The notes beneath the pieces are model-generated. The model did no database searches. It saw nothing but the letters and a program-made list of their open reading frames with translations, and was not told the DNA's origin. The position numbers and the translations under genes were made by a program. This document shows positions 1 through 8,700 of a DNA stretch of 64,000 nt, piece after piece (the first letter of the stretch is position 1; every line of letters starts with the position of its first letter). The stretch is taken from NCBI RefSeq assembly GCF_965201005.1, contig NZ_OZ241747.1, forward strand, positions 434,001 through 498,000. The letters run 5' to 3'. The DNA is from Mucilaginibacter_A sp965201005 (GTDB lineage: Bacteria > Bacteroidota > Bacteroidia > Sphingobacteriales > Sphingobacteriaceae).

Positions 1-2
1 CA

Positions 3-248
3 AAAGGTGCTTCTTTTAACTGGGAAGGCGTTGGTGCCACACAGCTGCTGATGGGTTTCCCGATTTTGCTGGCACCATTTATCATTTATTGGCCAAGTTC
101 GTGGCTCGGCCATGCAGATATTGGCTTGATTTTGCTGGGCGTTACCGGGATTGTGTTTATCCTGACCCGCAATTACTGGATCAAACAGTTGGAAGCAGAT
201 TTTGAGGTGAAAAAATATACCATTGCCGAAGGTTTCAGAAACAAATAA
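3..248 (+). CDS. C-terminal end of an ABC-type membrane permease (partial)
   Basis: The open frame runs in from the left edge of the window and stops at 246-248. About 81 residues are visible. They include two hydrophobic segments, roughly FPILLAPFIIYW and IGLILLGVTGIVFIL, followed by a charged cytoplasmic tail. The stop lies two bases before the start of an ABC ATPase, so this is most likely the permease subunit of the same transporter. In Bacteroidota such pairs often belong to the DUF5687 permease family, but too little is visible to assign it. The substrate is unknown. Confidence 0.7.
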   Translation, partial: KGASFNWEGVGATQLLMGFPILLAPFIIYWPSSWLGHADIGLILLGVTGIVFILTRNYWIKQLEADFEVKKYTIAEGFRNK

Positions 249-250
249 CC

Positions 251-946
251 ATGATTGAAATTAAAAACCTAACCAAAGCCTACGCCGGCGCAACGGTTGT
301 AAACATTTCTCACCTGAATATCAGAAAAGGCGAAACTATTGGTTTGGTTGGGAACAACGGTGCCGGAAAAACCACGCTTTTCCGCATGATTTTGGATTTG
401 ATCCGGCCGGAAAGCGGCGAGGTTTTATCCAACGGAAAAAACGTGATGCAGGACGAGCAGTGGAAAGATTATACGGCTTCTTACCTGGATGAAGGCTTTT
501 TGATCGAATATCTTACGCCCGAAGAATATTTTTATTTTGTGGGAAGTCTGCACAATCAAAACAAGGTTTATGTTGATGAAAAACTGGCCGGTTTAGCAGA
601 TTTTTTTAACGGTGAAGTTTTGCAAAAAGGCAAATACATCCGCGATCTGTCCAAAGGAAATCAGTGTAAAGTTGGCGTGGCTGCCTGTTTGCTCCAAAAC
701 CCGGAAATTTTGATGCTGGACGAGCCTTTTGCCAATATCGACCCAACCACACAAATCCGGCTGAAAAACCTGCTCAAAAATTTAGGGCATAAAAACAGCA
801 TGACTACCATCGTTTCCAGTCATGATCTAAACCATGTAACCGATGTTTGCCAGCGCATTTTGCTGATGGAAAAAGGCGAAATCATCAAAGACATCGAAAC
901 AAATTCCAACACGCTGGAAGAACTGGAAAATTATTTTGCGGTTTAA
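251..946 (+). CDS. ABC transporter ATP-binding protein
   Basis: This is a 231-residue single nucleotide-binding domain, the usual length for a stand-alone ABC ATPase. The Walker A motif GNNGAGKTT is at residues 34-42. The signature loop is degenerate (LSKGNQ instead of LSGGQ). Walker B reads ILMLDEPF and is followed by an H-loop histidine in SSHD. It starts two bases after the permease fragment, so the two are probably co-translated as one transporter at the inner membrane. Whether it imports or exports, and what, cannot be told. One exact copy of the dispersed 12-mer (790-801) lies inside the gene. Confidence 0.93.
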   Translation: MIEIKNLTKAYAGATVVNISHLNIRKGETIGLVGNNGAGKTTLFRMILDLIRPESGEVLSNGKNVMQDEQWKDYTASYLDEGFLIEYLTPEEYFYFVGSLHNQNKVYVDEKLAGLADFFNGEVLQKGKYIRDLSKGNQCKVGVAACLLQNPEILMLDEPFANIDPTTQIRLKNLLKNLGHKNSMTTIVSSHDLNHVTDVCQRILLMEKGEIIKDIETNSNTLEELENYFAV

Positions 947-955
947 TTTTGTGCA

Positions 956-1450
956 ATGATCACGATCAGACATGCTACCCTGGCCGATGTAAAAACGATA
1001 CATCTTTTAGCACATCAAATTTGGTGGCCAACGTATGCCGACATCCTTGAAAAAGAGCAAATCGGTTTTATGCTGGATTTATTTTACAGCGAAGAAAAGC
1101 TAAAAAAATATATTGGCAGCGGCGGGCAAAGTTTTGTGCTTTTAACAGAAAACGGACATGCGGTAGCTTTTGCCGCTTTTGCTGCCGATCAGGAAGATGA
1201 AAAAGTAATGATTTTGGAAAAGATTTACTGCCTGCCCGAAACGCAGGGAAAAGGCTACGGAAAACAACTGCTTGATTTTGTGGCCACAGAAGCCAAACTC
1301 GCCGGAAAATTGTTCCTTCAACTTTACGTTCACCGTGAAAACAAAGCCAAAAACTTTTACGAAAAAATGGGTTTTAAGGTGATAAAAGAAGTAAACCGGC
1401 CGCTGGATAAATATTTGCTGACGGATTTTGTGATGCAGAAGGCGTTATAA
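956..1450 (+). CDS. GNAT family N-acetyltransferase
   Basis: This 164-residue protein has the GNAT fold signature. The acetyl-CoA pyrophosphate loop is visible as QGKGYGKQL in the middle of the protein, followed by the typical NKAKNFYEKMGF segment near the C-terminus. The length fits a single-domain GNAT enzyme. The acceptor substrate cannot be inferred; protein N-termini, amines and antibiotics are all possible for the family. It starts nine bases after the ABC ATPase stop and may share its transcript. Confidence 0.9.
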   Translation: MITIRHATLADVKTIHLLAHQIWWPTYADILEKEQIGFMLDLFYSEEKLKKYIGSGGQSFVLLTENGHAVAFAAFAADQEDEKVMILEKIYCLPETQGKGYGKQLLDFVATEAKLAGKLFLQLYVHRENKAKNFYEKMGFKVIKEVNRPLDKYLLTDFVMQKAL

Positions 1451-1493
1451 ATTCAGCTGAATAAACGTCTTTTAAAAACTGTAAATTTGAAAT

Positions 1494-1700
1494 ATGAACG
1501 AAATATTTTTTTTAGTAGAAGAAGCTTTAGAAGGCGGTTATACAGCTAAAGCTTTGGGCGAATCAATATTTACGGAAGCTGAAACCATGGAAGAACTTCG
1601 GGCAAATATCAGAGAAGCTGTGCAATGTCATTTTGAAGGAAATGCTTTGCCTAAAATTATACGCTTGCATTTGGTAAAAGAGGAGGTTTTAACGCTATAA
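1494..1700 (+). CDS. hicB: HicB-like antitoxin
   Basis: This 68-residue protein resembles the partial RNase-H-like fold of short HicB antitoxins: a beta-rich N-terminus with EGGYTAKALGESIFTEAETMEEL, then a helix (ANIREAVQCHF). A hicA-type toxin follows 110 bases downstream on the same strand, which supports the call. The order, antitoxin before toxin, is reversed relative to classic hicAB but is common. Small proteins of this type are sometimes mis-annotated as 2-oxoisovalerate dehydrogenase. It lacks a visible DNA-binding C-terminal domain, so autoregulation is uncertain. A TAAATTTG box (1482-1489) lies just before the ATG. Confidence 0.75.
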   Translation: MNEIFFLVEEALEGGYTAKALGESIFTEAETMEELRANIREAVQCHFEGNALPKIIRLHLVKEEVLTL

Positions 1701-1810
1701 AATTAATTCCTTAAAAACTTCAAGTTGAATAAGGATTTAGGATTTGTAGTTTTTCCCACAAATAATAAATTCATATTAACAGGCTCCATTTTCTGGAGCG
1801 TAACAATTAT

Positions 1811-2041
1811 ATGAAAACCCCAAGAGATTTATCTGCACAGGATCTAATAAAAATATTAATTAAACACGGCTATCAGATAACCAGACAAAAAGGAAGTCAC
1901 ATCAGGTTAACCAAATCATCTTCAAAAGGAGACCATCATATTACTGTACCCAATCATGATCCGCTAAAATTAGGAACACTTTCTTCTATTGTAAATGACG
2001 TTTCTATTTATTTAGAAATTGATAAAGGCGCATTTTTTTGA
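1811..2041 (+). CDS. hicA: HicA-family mRNA interferase toxin
   Basis: This 76-residue protein is of typical HicA (YcfA) length and is a double-stranded-RNA-binding-like fold toxin expected to cut mRNA. The conserved core RQKGSHIRLT carries the catalytic histidine. It is followed by HHITVPNHDPLKLGTL, the family's second conserved block. It pairs with the HicB-like protein just upstream. A second, broken copy of the same family is present at 18052-18189. An inverted repeat at 2100-2132 probably ends the transcript. Confidence 0.85.
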   Translation: MKTPRDLSAQDLIKILIKHGYQITRQKGSHIRLTKSSSKGDHHITVPNHDPLKLGTLSSIVNDVSIYLEIDKGAFF

Positions 2042-2099
2042 AATTACCTAATTGAAAAGAAAATTATATTTTGTGATATAAAAGAAGCTGAAATATATA

Positions 2100-2136
2100 A
2101 AATGGATTTAAACCACCGATTTAAATCCATTTATTA
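2100..2136 (+). terminator. Rho-independent terminator after hicA
   Basis: An inverted repeat AAATGGATTTAAA / TTTAAATCCATTT with a seven-base loop is followed by TATT. It lies 59 bases after the hicA stop and before the convergent gene ending at 2157, so it may serve both directions. Confidence 0.65.
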
Positions 2137-2156
2137 AACAAGTTTAATGAGAACGG

Positions 2157-2462
2157 TTATTCCGCTTTCATTTTGAGGAAATCCACCAAATGGCTTTCCA
2201 GCAATTCTGTATTATATTCCAGCATGTTTTCAGGTTCCGTATCATTGTCCGTAACCACAATCTGATCTTCAGAAACCGTAACGGTCAAAACCGTGCCTGC
2301 AATTACTTCCGGAAACGATACATTGATAATATCATAAACGTGTGCAAATTCGATTGTTAAAGTCGAGTCTAATTTTTCGTTGATATAATCAGGAAATTCT
2401 TTTTTTAAAATATCAAAAAGTGCTTCTGCATTTAACGGCTGGATGTTTTGAATAGATGTCAT
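2157..2462 (-). CDS. Hypothetical protein, 101 residues
   Basis: I do not recognise this protein. It is small and acidic, with a predicted helical N-terminus (ALFDILKKEFPDYINEKL), a beta-rich middle (TVTVSEDQIVVT) and a helical C-terminus (NTELLESHLVDFLKM). There is no signal peptide, membrane segment or cysteine, so it is probably cytoplasmic. The frame has normal amino acid composition and an isolated position between convergent hicA and the GHL10 glycosidase. It is followed on its upstream side by a cluster of dispersed 12-mers. Confidence 0.65.
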   Translation of the reverse strand: MTSIQNIQPLNAEALFDILKKEFPDYINEKLDSTLTIEFAHVYDIINVSFPEVIAGTVLTVTVSEDQIVVTDNDTEPENMLEYNTELLESHLVDFLKMKAE

Positions 2463-2766
2463 TGCGTTTTATAGTTGATGTGAAAGTATTACTTCAATTA
2501 CAAAATAATGTTTGATAAAAGAAGCAAGGGCCTGTTTAAAATTGGTTCGATTTGTTTGCTGTGCTTCTTTTACCATATAAAAAACAAGAAAAACCCATGC
2601 TTCTTTTATCGGTATAAAATCGAAATACAAAATTTATAGGATAAAAGAAGCATAGTAAATTTTTTTGATACAAATCCAAACACGCCATAAATATAAAAAA
2701 GCGACAATTTTTTATATTTACTTTACCAGCTAAGGGCAAAAACCACTAATACCTTTTTTGCCCTAC
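2463..2766. repeat. Gene-free stretch with a cluster of the dispersed 12-mer
   Basis: This AT-rich stretch holds two exact copies of the dispersed word (2597-2608 on -, 2642-2653 on +) and two one-mismatch copies (2516-2527 on +, 2561-2572 on -). The inverted copies 2597-2608 and 2642-2653 could pair, with both A/T-rich flanks inside the loop. An open frame across 2536-2739 on the minus strand has the composition of repeats and is not a credible gene. Confidence 0.8.
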
Positions 2767-4329
2767 TTATAAACTTACGGTAGGCACGCTGATGATAACT
2801 GTATTGGATGGATAGCTTTCGTTTTTTAGCCGGTCTAAAGCCGTAACTACATATTGATAGGTTTTTCCGGCTTCGGCGGTTTGATCTGCAAAAGAACGTT
2901 CTTGCGTATAATTCAGGCTGATGATATGTTTTGGGTCGATAAGATTAATGGCTTCACCCTGATCAAAACGATAAACCACATAACCTGAAGCCGTGTTGCC
3001 GTCGCTGGCCGGGATAGGCAATTGCCATTGCAGGTTTATATTTTTGCCCATCGTGCGGGCAATCAGTTCGCGCGGAATGTTGGGCACCACGGCATCGCGC
3101 CAAAGCATGGCTGGCGGCAAAGCCGGATAGCGGTAAAAATCGTTTTTCAGGCTATCGGTAAAGCCCAGTAAATTATTTTGCAAGGATCTCGAACTGAAAT
3201 AAACGGTGCCTTCTACGCGCGGATTTTCCCGTTCATAGCGTATTTGTCTGGGCATCTGGCTCACGTCTCTCCAGCTGGCACTCATGCGCTCGTTGATGCG
3301 GTAAGCCGCCAAACCAATGTACAAATGCCGACCGTAAGTGTTGTTGCTCCACCAATCCACCAATTTCTCGTAAGCGGCGGCGCGGTTGTTAAAAGGCCAG
3401 TAAATTTGTGGGTTGATGTAATCCAGCCAGCCTTCTTTAACCCATTTTCGCGAATCAGCAAACTGCTCGTAATAAGAAGAACCGCCGCCCGTTTCGGAGC
3501 CTTCGGGGTTTTGGCGTTTATTTGCCCAGATGCCAAACGGACTGATGCCAAATTTCAGGTAGTTTTTATGGTGATGGATGCTGTCGCTCAACGCATGGAT
3601 CAGCGTATCTACATTATGCCTGCGCCAATCTTTAATATCGGTAAAACCATCCGGATGGTCTGCAAAGGTTTGTGCATCATCAATATGCTGTCCATCAACC
3701 GGATACGGATAAAAATAATCGTCCAAATGTACGCCGTCGATATCGTAATTATCAACCACATCCAAAATCACTTTAATAATATAAGCCCTCACCTCAGGCA
3801 AACCGGGGTTAAAAAGTTTCCTTCCGGCGTAGGTAAAAAACCATTCGGGCTTTTGTTTGGTGATGTGATCATCGCTTAATCCTTTTTGATTGGCCGAAAA
3901 TGTAGCACGGTACGGGTTAAACCAGGCGTGCAGTTCCATACCTCGTTTGTGCGCTTCATTAATGGCCAGTTCTAACGGGTCATAAGCCGGGTTTGGTGCC
4001 TTGCCCTGCTTTCCGGTAAGCCATTGCGACCACGGCTCCAGGCTTTTGGCATAAAGCGCATCTGCAGCAGGCCGCACCTGAAACATGATGGCATTGATGC
4101 CGGTTTGATGGTGCGCGTTGATAATCCCGATCAGTTCCTGCTGCTGCTGTTGCGAACTGATTTTGCTGCTGCTTGGCCAGTCGATATTGGTTACGGTAGC
4201 AATCCAAACGCCGCGAAATTCCCTTTTAGGCTGAGGCAAAACCTGGCCATCAGTCAATCCAACCATACCCATCAAAAACAGCAACAGCAAAGCACAACGA
4301 TACATCCGGTTCTTTTTTAAAAATGGCAA
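2767..4329 (-). CDS. Secreted GHL10-type glycoside hydrolase (family 10-like, DUF187)
   Basis: This 520-residue protein begins with a signal peptide (LLLLFLMGMVGLTDG) and then REFRGVWIATVTNIDWPSS, the hallmark of the GHL10 (YngK-like) family. The TIM barrel continues through ELHAWFNPYRA and DGVHLDDYFYPYP, the region holding the conserved acidic residues, and KFGISPFGIW. Residues from about 420 to the end resemble a fibronectin type III module (ASGYVVYRFD ... TYQYVVTALDR). It is probably periplasmic or outer-membrane associated and acts on a polysaccharide or peptidoglycan-derived glycan; the substrate is unknown. It stands alone, with 315 gene-free bases before the next gene. Confidence 0.88.
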   Translation of the reverse strand: MPFLKKNRMYRCALLLLFLMGMVGLTDGQVLPQPKREFRGVWIATVTNIDWPSSSKISSQQQQQELIGIINAHHQTGINAIMFQVRPAADALYAKSLEPWSQWLTGKQGKAPNPAYDPLELAINEAHKRGMELHAWFNPYRATFSANQKGLSDDHITKQKPEWFFTYAGRKLFNPGLPEVRAYIIKVILDVVDNYDIDGVHLDDYFYPYPVDGQHIDDAQTFADHPDGFTDIKDWRRHNVDTLIHALSDSIHHHKNYLKFGISPFGIWANKRQNPEGSETGGGSSYYEQFADSRKWVKEGWLDYINPQIYWPFNNRAAAYEKLVDWWSNNTYGRHLYIGLAAYRINERMSASWRDVSQMPRQIRYERENPRVEGTVYFSSRSLQNNLLGFTDSLKNDFYRYPALPPAMLWRDAVVPNIPRELIARTMGKNINLQWQLPIPASDGNTASGYVVYRFDQGEAINLIDPKHIISLNYTQERSFADQTAEAGKTYQYVVTALDRLKNESYPSNTVIISVPTVSL

Positions 4330-4644
4330 AGATACTTAAACTGTATCTGCCCGATTTTATTGGAATAAAAAATAATTATAGGAAAATAAATCCAAAATCA
4401 GTTCAAGTTTAAGGTAACCTGCTCAAATAAAAGTAATTAGATGCTGTTTTTACCGGCTATTTTTATCCATTTAAACGGGAATATGTTATCTTCGGTTCAG
4501 GATTTTTTTCGATCGTGATACAATATCCCGCATATAATCTTAGTTTTATCGGGAATATTGATTGCTTTAGGGCGAACAAATCACCATAAAACCGAACGTT
4601 TACATAAGTTTTTCATCTGAAACCAATTAACCAAACTCTTAAAA
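4330..4644. other. Gene-free stretch between divergent genes
   Basis: This 315-base gap must hold the promoters of both the GHL10 glycosidase (minus) and the coiled-coil protein (plus). It contains one exact dispersed 12-mer on the minus strand (4441-4452) and an imperfect inverted repeat around 4522-4560 (CAATATCCCG versus CGGGAATATTG), which could be an operator or a hairpin. I could not place a clean TTTG/TAnnTTTG promoter. Confidence 0.4.
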
Positions 4645-5580
4645 ATGGAGAATCAAAACCCACAAACACCTGCCAAAAAATCAAATCTGATTTATTTTTT
4701 GATCGTTGTTGTACTGGCTTTGCTGGGCACAAACGCGTATTTATACTTCCAGAAAAATAAATCCGACGAGCGGATTGTTACGCAGAAAGCGGATGATACC
4801 AAGGTTTTGACCGATACGCGCACTACTATGCGGGCTTCTCTGGACAGTTTGACCACGCAATTAGATTCTGCAAATAGTGGCAAACACCGGGTTTCTGCGG
4901 CTTTGCAGGCGAAAGATGAAGAACTGAAGGCCAAAATCACCCAGTTAAGAAGGGCACTGGCCAGCGGTAATTTAAACGCAAAGCAACTTGTTTCTGCCCG
5001 CGAAGACATTAAGCAATTGCGCTATTTTGTAACCAAATACACGACCGATATTGAAGAATTGAAACAGCAAAACGCCACTTTAACAACCGAGCGCGATACC
5101 TTGAAAACCAACCTGGCAACCGTAAACCAAAAAGCAACTACCCTGCAGCAGCAAAATCAGGATCTGAACACCAAAGTACAGATTGCAGCTGCCTTAAAAA
5201 CTTCTGCGGTGCAAATTGCGGCCTATAAAGTTAAAAACAGCGGCAGGGAAGTGGAAGTTTCGCGCGCCAATCCGGCCAAAAAAATAAAAGTTAAATTTAC
5301 GGTTACCACTAATGAACTGGCCCAGAAAGGCTTGCATGATATTTATCTGCGGATAATTGACCCGACCGGCAACCTGATCACTACCGGAAACTCCGGAAAT
5401 TTTACCATTAATGGCCAGGATATGCAGTTTACTTACAAAAGTTCCATCGATTTTAAAAATGACGGCAGTGCTTATGCCATTGATTGGGTAAACCCAAGCG
5501 AGTTTCAAAAAGGGACTTATTCGGTTATGCTTTATGCTGATGGCTACCAAATGGGCAAATCTTCTTTCAACCTGCGATAA
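4645..5580 (+). CDS. Membrane-anchored coiled-coil protein of unknown function
   Basis: This 311-residue protein has one N-terminal membrane segment at about residues 15-34 (LIYFLIVVVLALLGTNAYLYF). A long coiled coil follows (about 45-185), rich in Gln, Thr, Leu and Lys heptads such as DIEELKQQNATLTTERDTL. The C-terminal domain of about 110 residues (from IAAYKVKNSGREVEVS) is beta-rich and ends in SVMLYADGYQMGKSSFNLR. The layout suggests a periplasmic rod holding a beta domain away from the membrane. I do not recognise the family. A clear terminator follows at 5601-5637. Confidence 0.8.
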   Translation: MENQNPQTPAKKSNLIYFLIVVVLALLGTNAYLYFQKNKSDERIVTQKADDTKVLTDTRTTMRASLDSLTTQLDSANSGKHRVSAALQAKDEELKAKITQLRRALASGNLNAKQLVSAREDIKQLRYFVTKYTTDIEELKQQNATLTTERDTLKTNLATVNQKATTLQQQNQDLNTKVQIAAALKTSAVQIAAYKVKNSGREVEVSRANPAKKIKVKFTVTTNELAQKGLHDIYLRIIDPTGNLITTGNSGNFTINGQDMQFTYKSSIDFKNDGSAYAIDWVNPSEFQKGTYSVMLYADGYQMGKSSFNLR

Positions 5581-5600
5581 AAGCGGTCAACTATTTTTTA

Positions 5601-5637
5601 AAAAAGGATTTGGTGTGAAACCCAAATCCTTTTTTTT
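5601..5637 (+). terminator. Rho-independent terminator
   Basis: The stem AAAAAGGATTTGG / CCAAATCCTTTTT with an eight-base loop is followed by a T run. It sits 21 bases past the stop of the coiled-coil protein gene. Confidence 0.9.
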
Positions 5638-5641
5638 ATGT

Positions 5642-5756
5642 GGTAAAAACAGCATTGGTTGGTTGTTGATGCTGTTTTTACCACCTATTTTTTGGGGTGA
5701 TCAATGGCACTGCGCAAAGTATTTCAATCCTGAAATTTACCCGGTAAAAACAGCAT
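5642..5756. repeat. Inverted pair plus a third copy of the dispersed 12-mer
   Basis: GGTAAAAACAGCAT (5642-5655) and its exact reverse complement (5669-5682) form a 14-base inverted repeat with a 13-base spacer. A third copy is at 5745-5756 on the plus strand. The cluster lies between the terminator of one gene and the end of the convergent kinase gene at 5771. The pair can fold as a hairpin and may help terminate transcription from either side. Confidence 0.9.
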
Positions 5757-5770
5757 CGACCTAAAACCGG

Positions 5771-8700
5771 TTACAAAAAGTTTTTTGGTGCTGCAGGAAA
5801 AAGCAGGAAAAACGTGGTGCCAACGTTGATCTCTGATTCAAACCAGATTTTGCCGCCGGCGTTTTCAATAGCATTTTTGATAAAAGCCAGGCCCAGGCCC
5901 GTGCCAGAACTTTTGGTGGTAAAGTTGGGCTGAAAAATGCTGCTCCGCAGGTTTTCCGGGATGCCGCTGCCGTTGTCTTTCACCTCAATCCGGATGTTGT
6001 CGTCCGTGCTTTGATAGGTAATGGCAATTACACCTTTATAGTTTACGGGCATTGCTTCAATAGCGTTTTTAAGCAGGTTGTTAAAGCAGCGCATCAACTG
6101 GTCTTTATCTGCCCGGATGAGGTAAAGTTCATCGGAGGGTGCATAATCAATACGCATGTTTTCACTTTGACTGAAAATATTGGCTGCCCCGGAGATCACA
6201 TCAAAAATATTGACCACTTCCGGTTTTGCATCGGGCAATTTGGCAAAATCAGAAAACTCGGTGGCAATGCGCGATAAGGTTTCGATCTGCTCGATAAAAG
6301 AAAGACTGAATTTTTGAAATTTCAGGTCGAATTTCGGGTCTTTGTCTTTCCAGGATTTACTGAGCAATTGCAAACCCAATTTAAGCGGCGTTAAAGGGTT
6401 TTTTATTTCATGGGCAATTTGTTTGGCCATTTCGCGCCAGGCGTTTTCCCGCTCGGATTTGGCCAGCTTGCCGGCACTCAACTCCAGCGAAGTAATCATT
6501 TTGTTGTATTCTTTAATGAGCGAACCGATTTCGTCGTTCCGTTTCCAGTTGATCGGTTCGGTTTTGCGGCCATACACGGTGTTGGTTAAGCCCTGCTGAA
6601 TCAAAGTAAGCGGATTGGTGATTTTTTTAGCGATAAAAACAGCAAACAAACCTACGGCAACCAGCACCAGCGCATAAACGTTGAGCATCGAATTGATAAA
6701 ATACCCAATACGTGCTTTGTACTGTTCCTCGTTAGAAAAATAGGGCAATTGTAAAAAGTCAACAACTTTATGTTCTGCATCATAAATAGCAATATAGGCC
6801 GATTTGTACTTAAAACTGCCGATATCTTCATCATTTAAAAGCTCTGACTTTTGTAAACGCTGCATTTTAACAAAAGCGGTGGCGTTCATCCGGCGGCCAA
6901 TCAGGCCGTAATTGTAAAGTTTGGGCTGCGTGTAAAGCAGGGGCACGCCCTGGGTATTGTACAAAATCAAATCTACGCCATAGGTTTCTGCGAAAGCACT
7001 GAAATGCAGTTCGCGCTCTTCCGGATTGGTAATTTTACTATCTACAAACTGGCTTTCATAATCAGCGGCAATTTGTTTAATTTTTTCATGATTCAGATCA
7101 TCCTGCTGCTTGCGGTCTTGCCTGCCAAAAGTAATAAACGTAACAAAACCAATAATCAGCAGCGTAATGACCACTGAAGCTACCATAGAAACCTGGATAC
7201 GGGTTTTATACAATAAATTGTTGGCGGCTACTTGCAGGCTCCACACAAAATGGTTAAAATTTAAAGTTTTAATACGGTTCCAGAACCAGTAAAAAGCAAT
7301 GACCAGTAAGGCAAAAAATAAGAAAATGACAAAGAAAAAGATGAACACAGACAGTTCATCTGCTAATTTTTTATCTTCCATGCTCACAACAATAAGCTTG
7401 CGGGCGTTAAGCTGATAGATTTCGTGGTTGTAATCACCACCCGGATCTTTGGTTTCCAGAAAACTGTATTCGTTTGGTTTGCCTTTAAACTGCTTGTTTA
7501 TCAGGTTATATTCGTATTTACCGTTTTGATTAAGCAACCTGTTGTCTCTATAAAAGGCATAAGAATAATTTTTTAAATTGCTTTGCTGCGCAGTACTTCC
7601 GCCTGACAGCAGTTGCGGAAAGGAAGGATTGGTTTCTAATGATTTTGAGACCAGGTCAATCACCAGCGTACCTTCCAGCTCCCGCCCCTTTTTGATCGGG
7701 ATGAGGGCAAAATATCTTCTTTCGCCAAAAACATCGGTTACTTTGTAAAAGCCGGTAGTGCCTTTTACCTGTGGCGAACCCAGCAATACCATATTCTGGA
7801 AAACATCCAGCTCGTAATCCTGCTGCCCGGATATATTGTGGCGCAGGTTGTTGTAGGCATACACTTTAAACTTGTACTTAGACAGATAATCATCAAAATA
7901 CATGGTACGGATATGGTTTTTGAGATACACCTCGTTACGATCAGGCTTGGAGAAATAGCGCACTAAAACCGGATCCGTTTTGATGTTGTTTTCTGCACGC
8001 TTGAAAATTGATTCGGCATTTGTATCCGTGGTATTGGCCAGCTTTTGCACCAGCAGTTTGCCATTCTCTTTATCCAATACTTTTTGGATAAGGGCAAGCT
8101 TGAGGGTGGCAATCAGTGAAGCCGCAAACAAAATCAGGATAAAAACCACAGCGGGCATTTTTCCGCCTTCATAAAAAACATTATAAGCGCGCCAGGCAAC
8201 CACTGCAGCCCACAGCAGATAAAATGATGTAAATTCTTTACAGAAATATACATGCAGCAAAGTTGCCAGCACAATAGCAACTGCAAAAAGCAATAATTTG
8301 GTTTGGTTTGATATGCTGAGTTTCTGACAAACGGTAATACAGGTCTCGGCAAAAAGATAAAAAATCAGGTACGACAGGCACAGCATGATCGTGCCTAAAA
8401 AATTGTATGCGGTTAGGTTAAGCAGGTTATCAATATCAAACTGAATCCGAGAATCAATAATCAGGTTTGAAAACAGGTTTGAAAAAACAACCGATAAACC
8501 AATGAGTAAAAACAGCATCAGCACAAATAACACATAACTTAAAACCGGCTTAACCTTTGAACGTAACAGCCGACCGCGGTTGCTATAAACAAATGTTGCC
8601 AGCCAGCTGATAAACAAAATAATCAGTGCAATATCGCCTATAGAAAAATAAGTAACATAAACATTTTTTAACTGAAGCAGGGGCATCGCTTTGGCTCCGG

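Noticed and set aside
2536..2739. Open frame of 67 codons on the minus strand
   Set aside because: It is made largely of dispersed 12-mers and A/T-rich flanks, has unnatural composition (Phe, Lys and Cys runs) and no start context.
3178..3879. 233-codon frame antisense to the GHL10 glycosidase
   Set aside because: It shows no recognisable domain, and the opposite strand has clear family motifs throughout.
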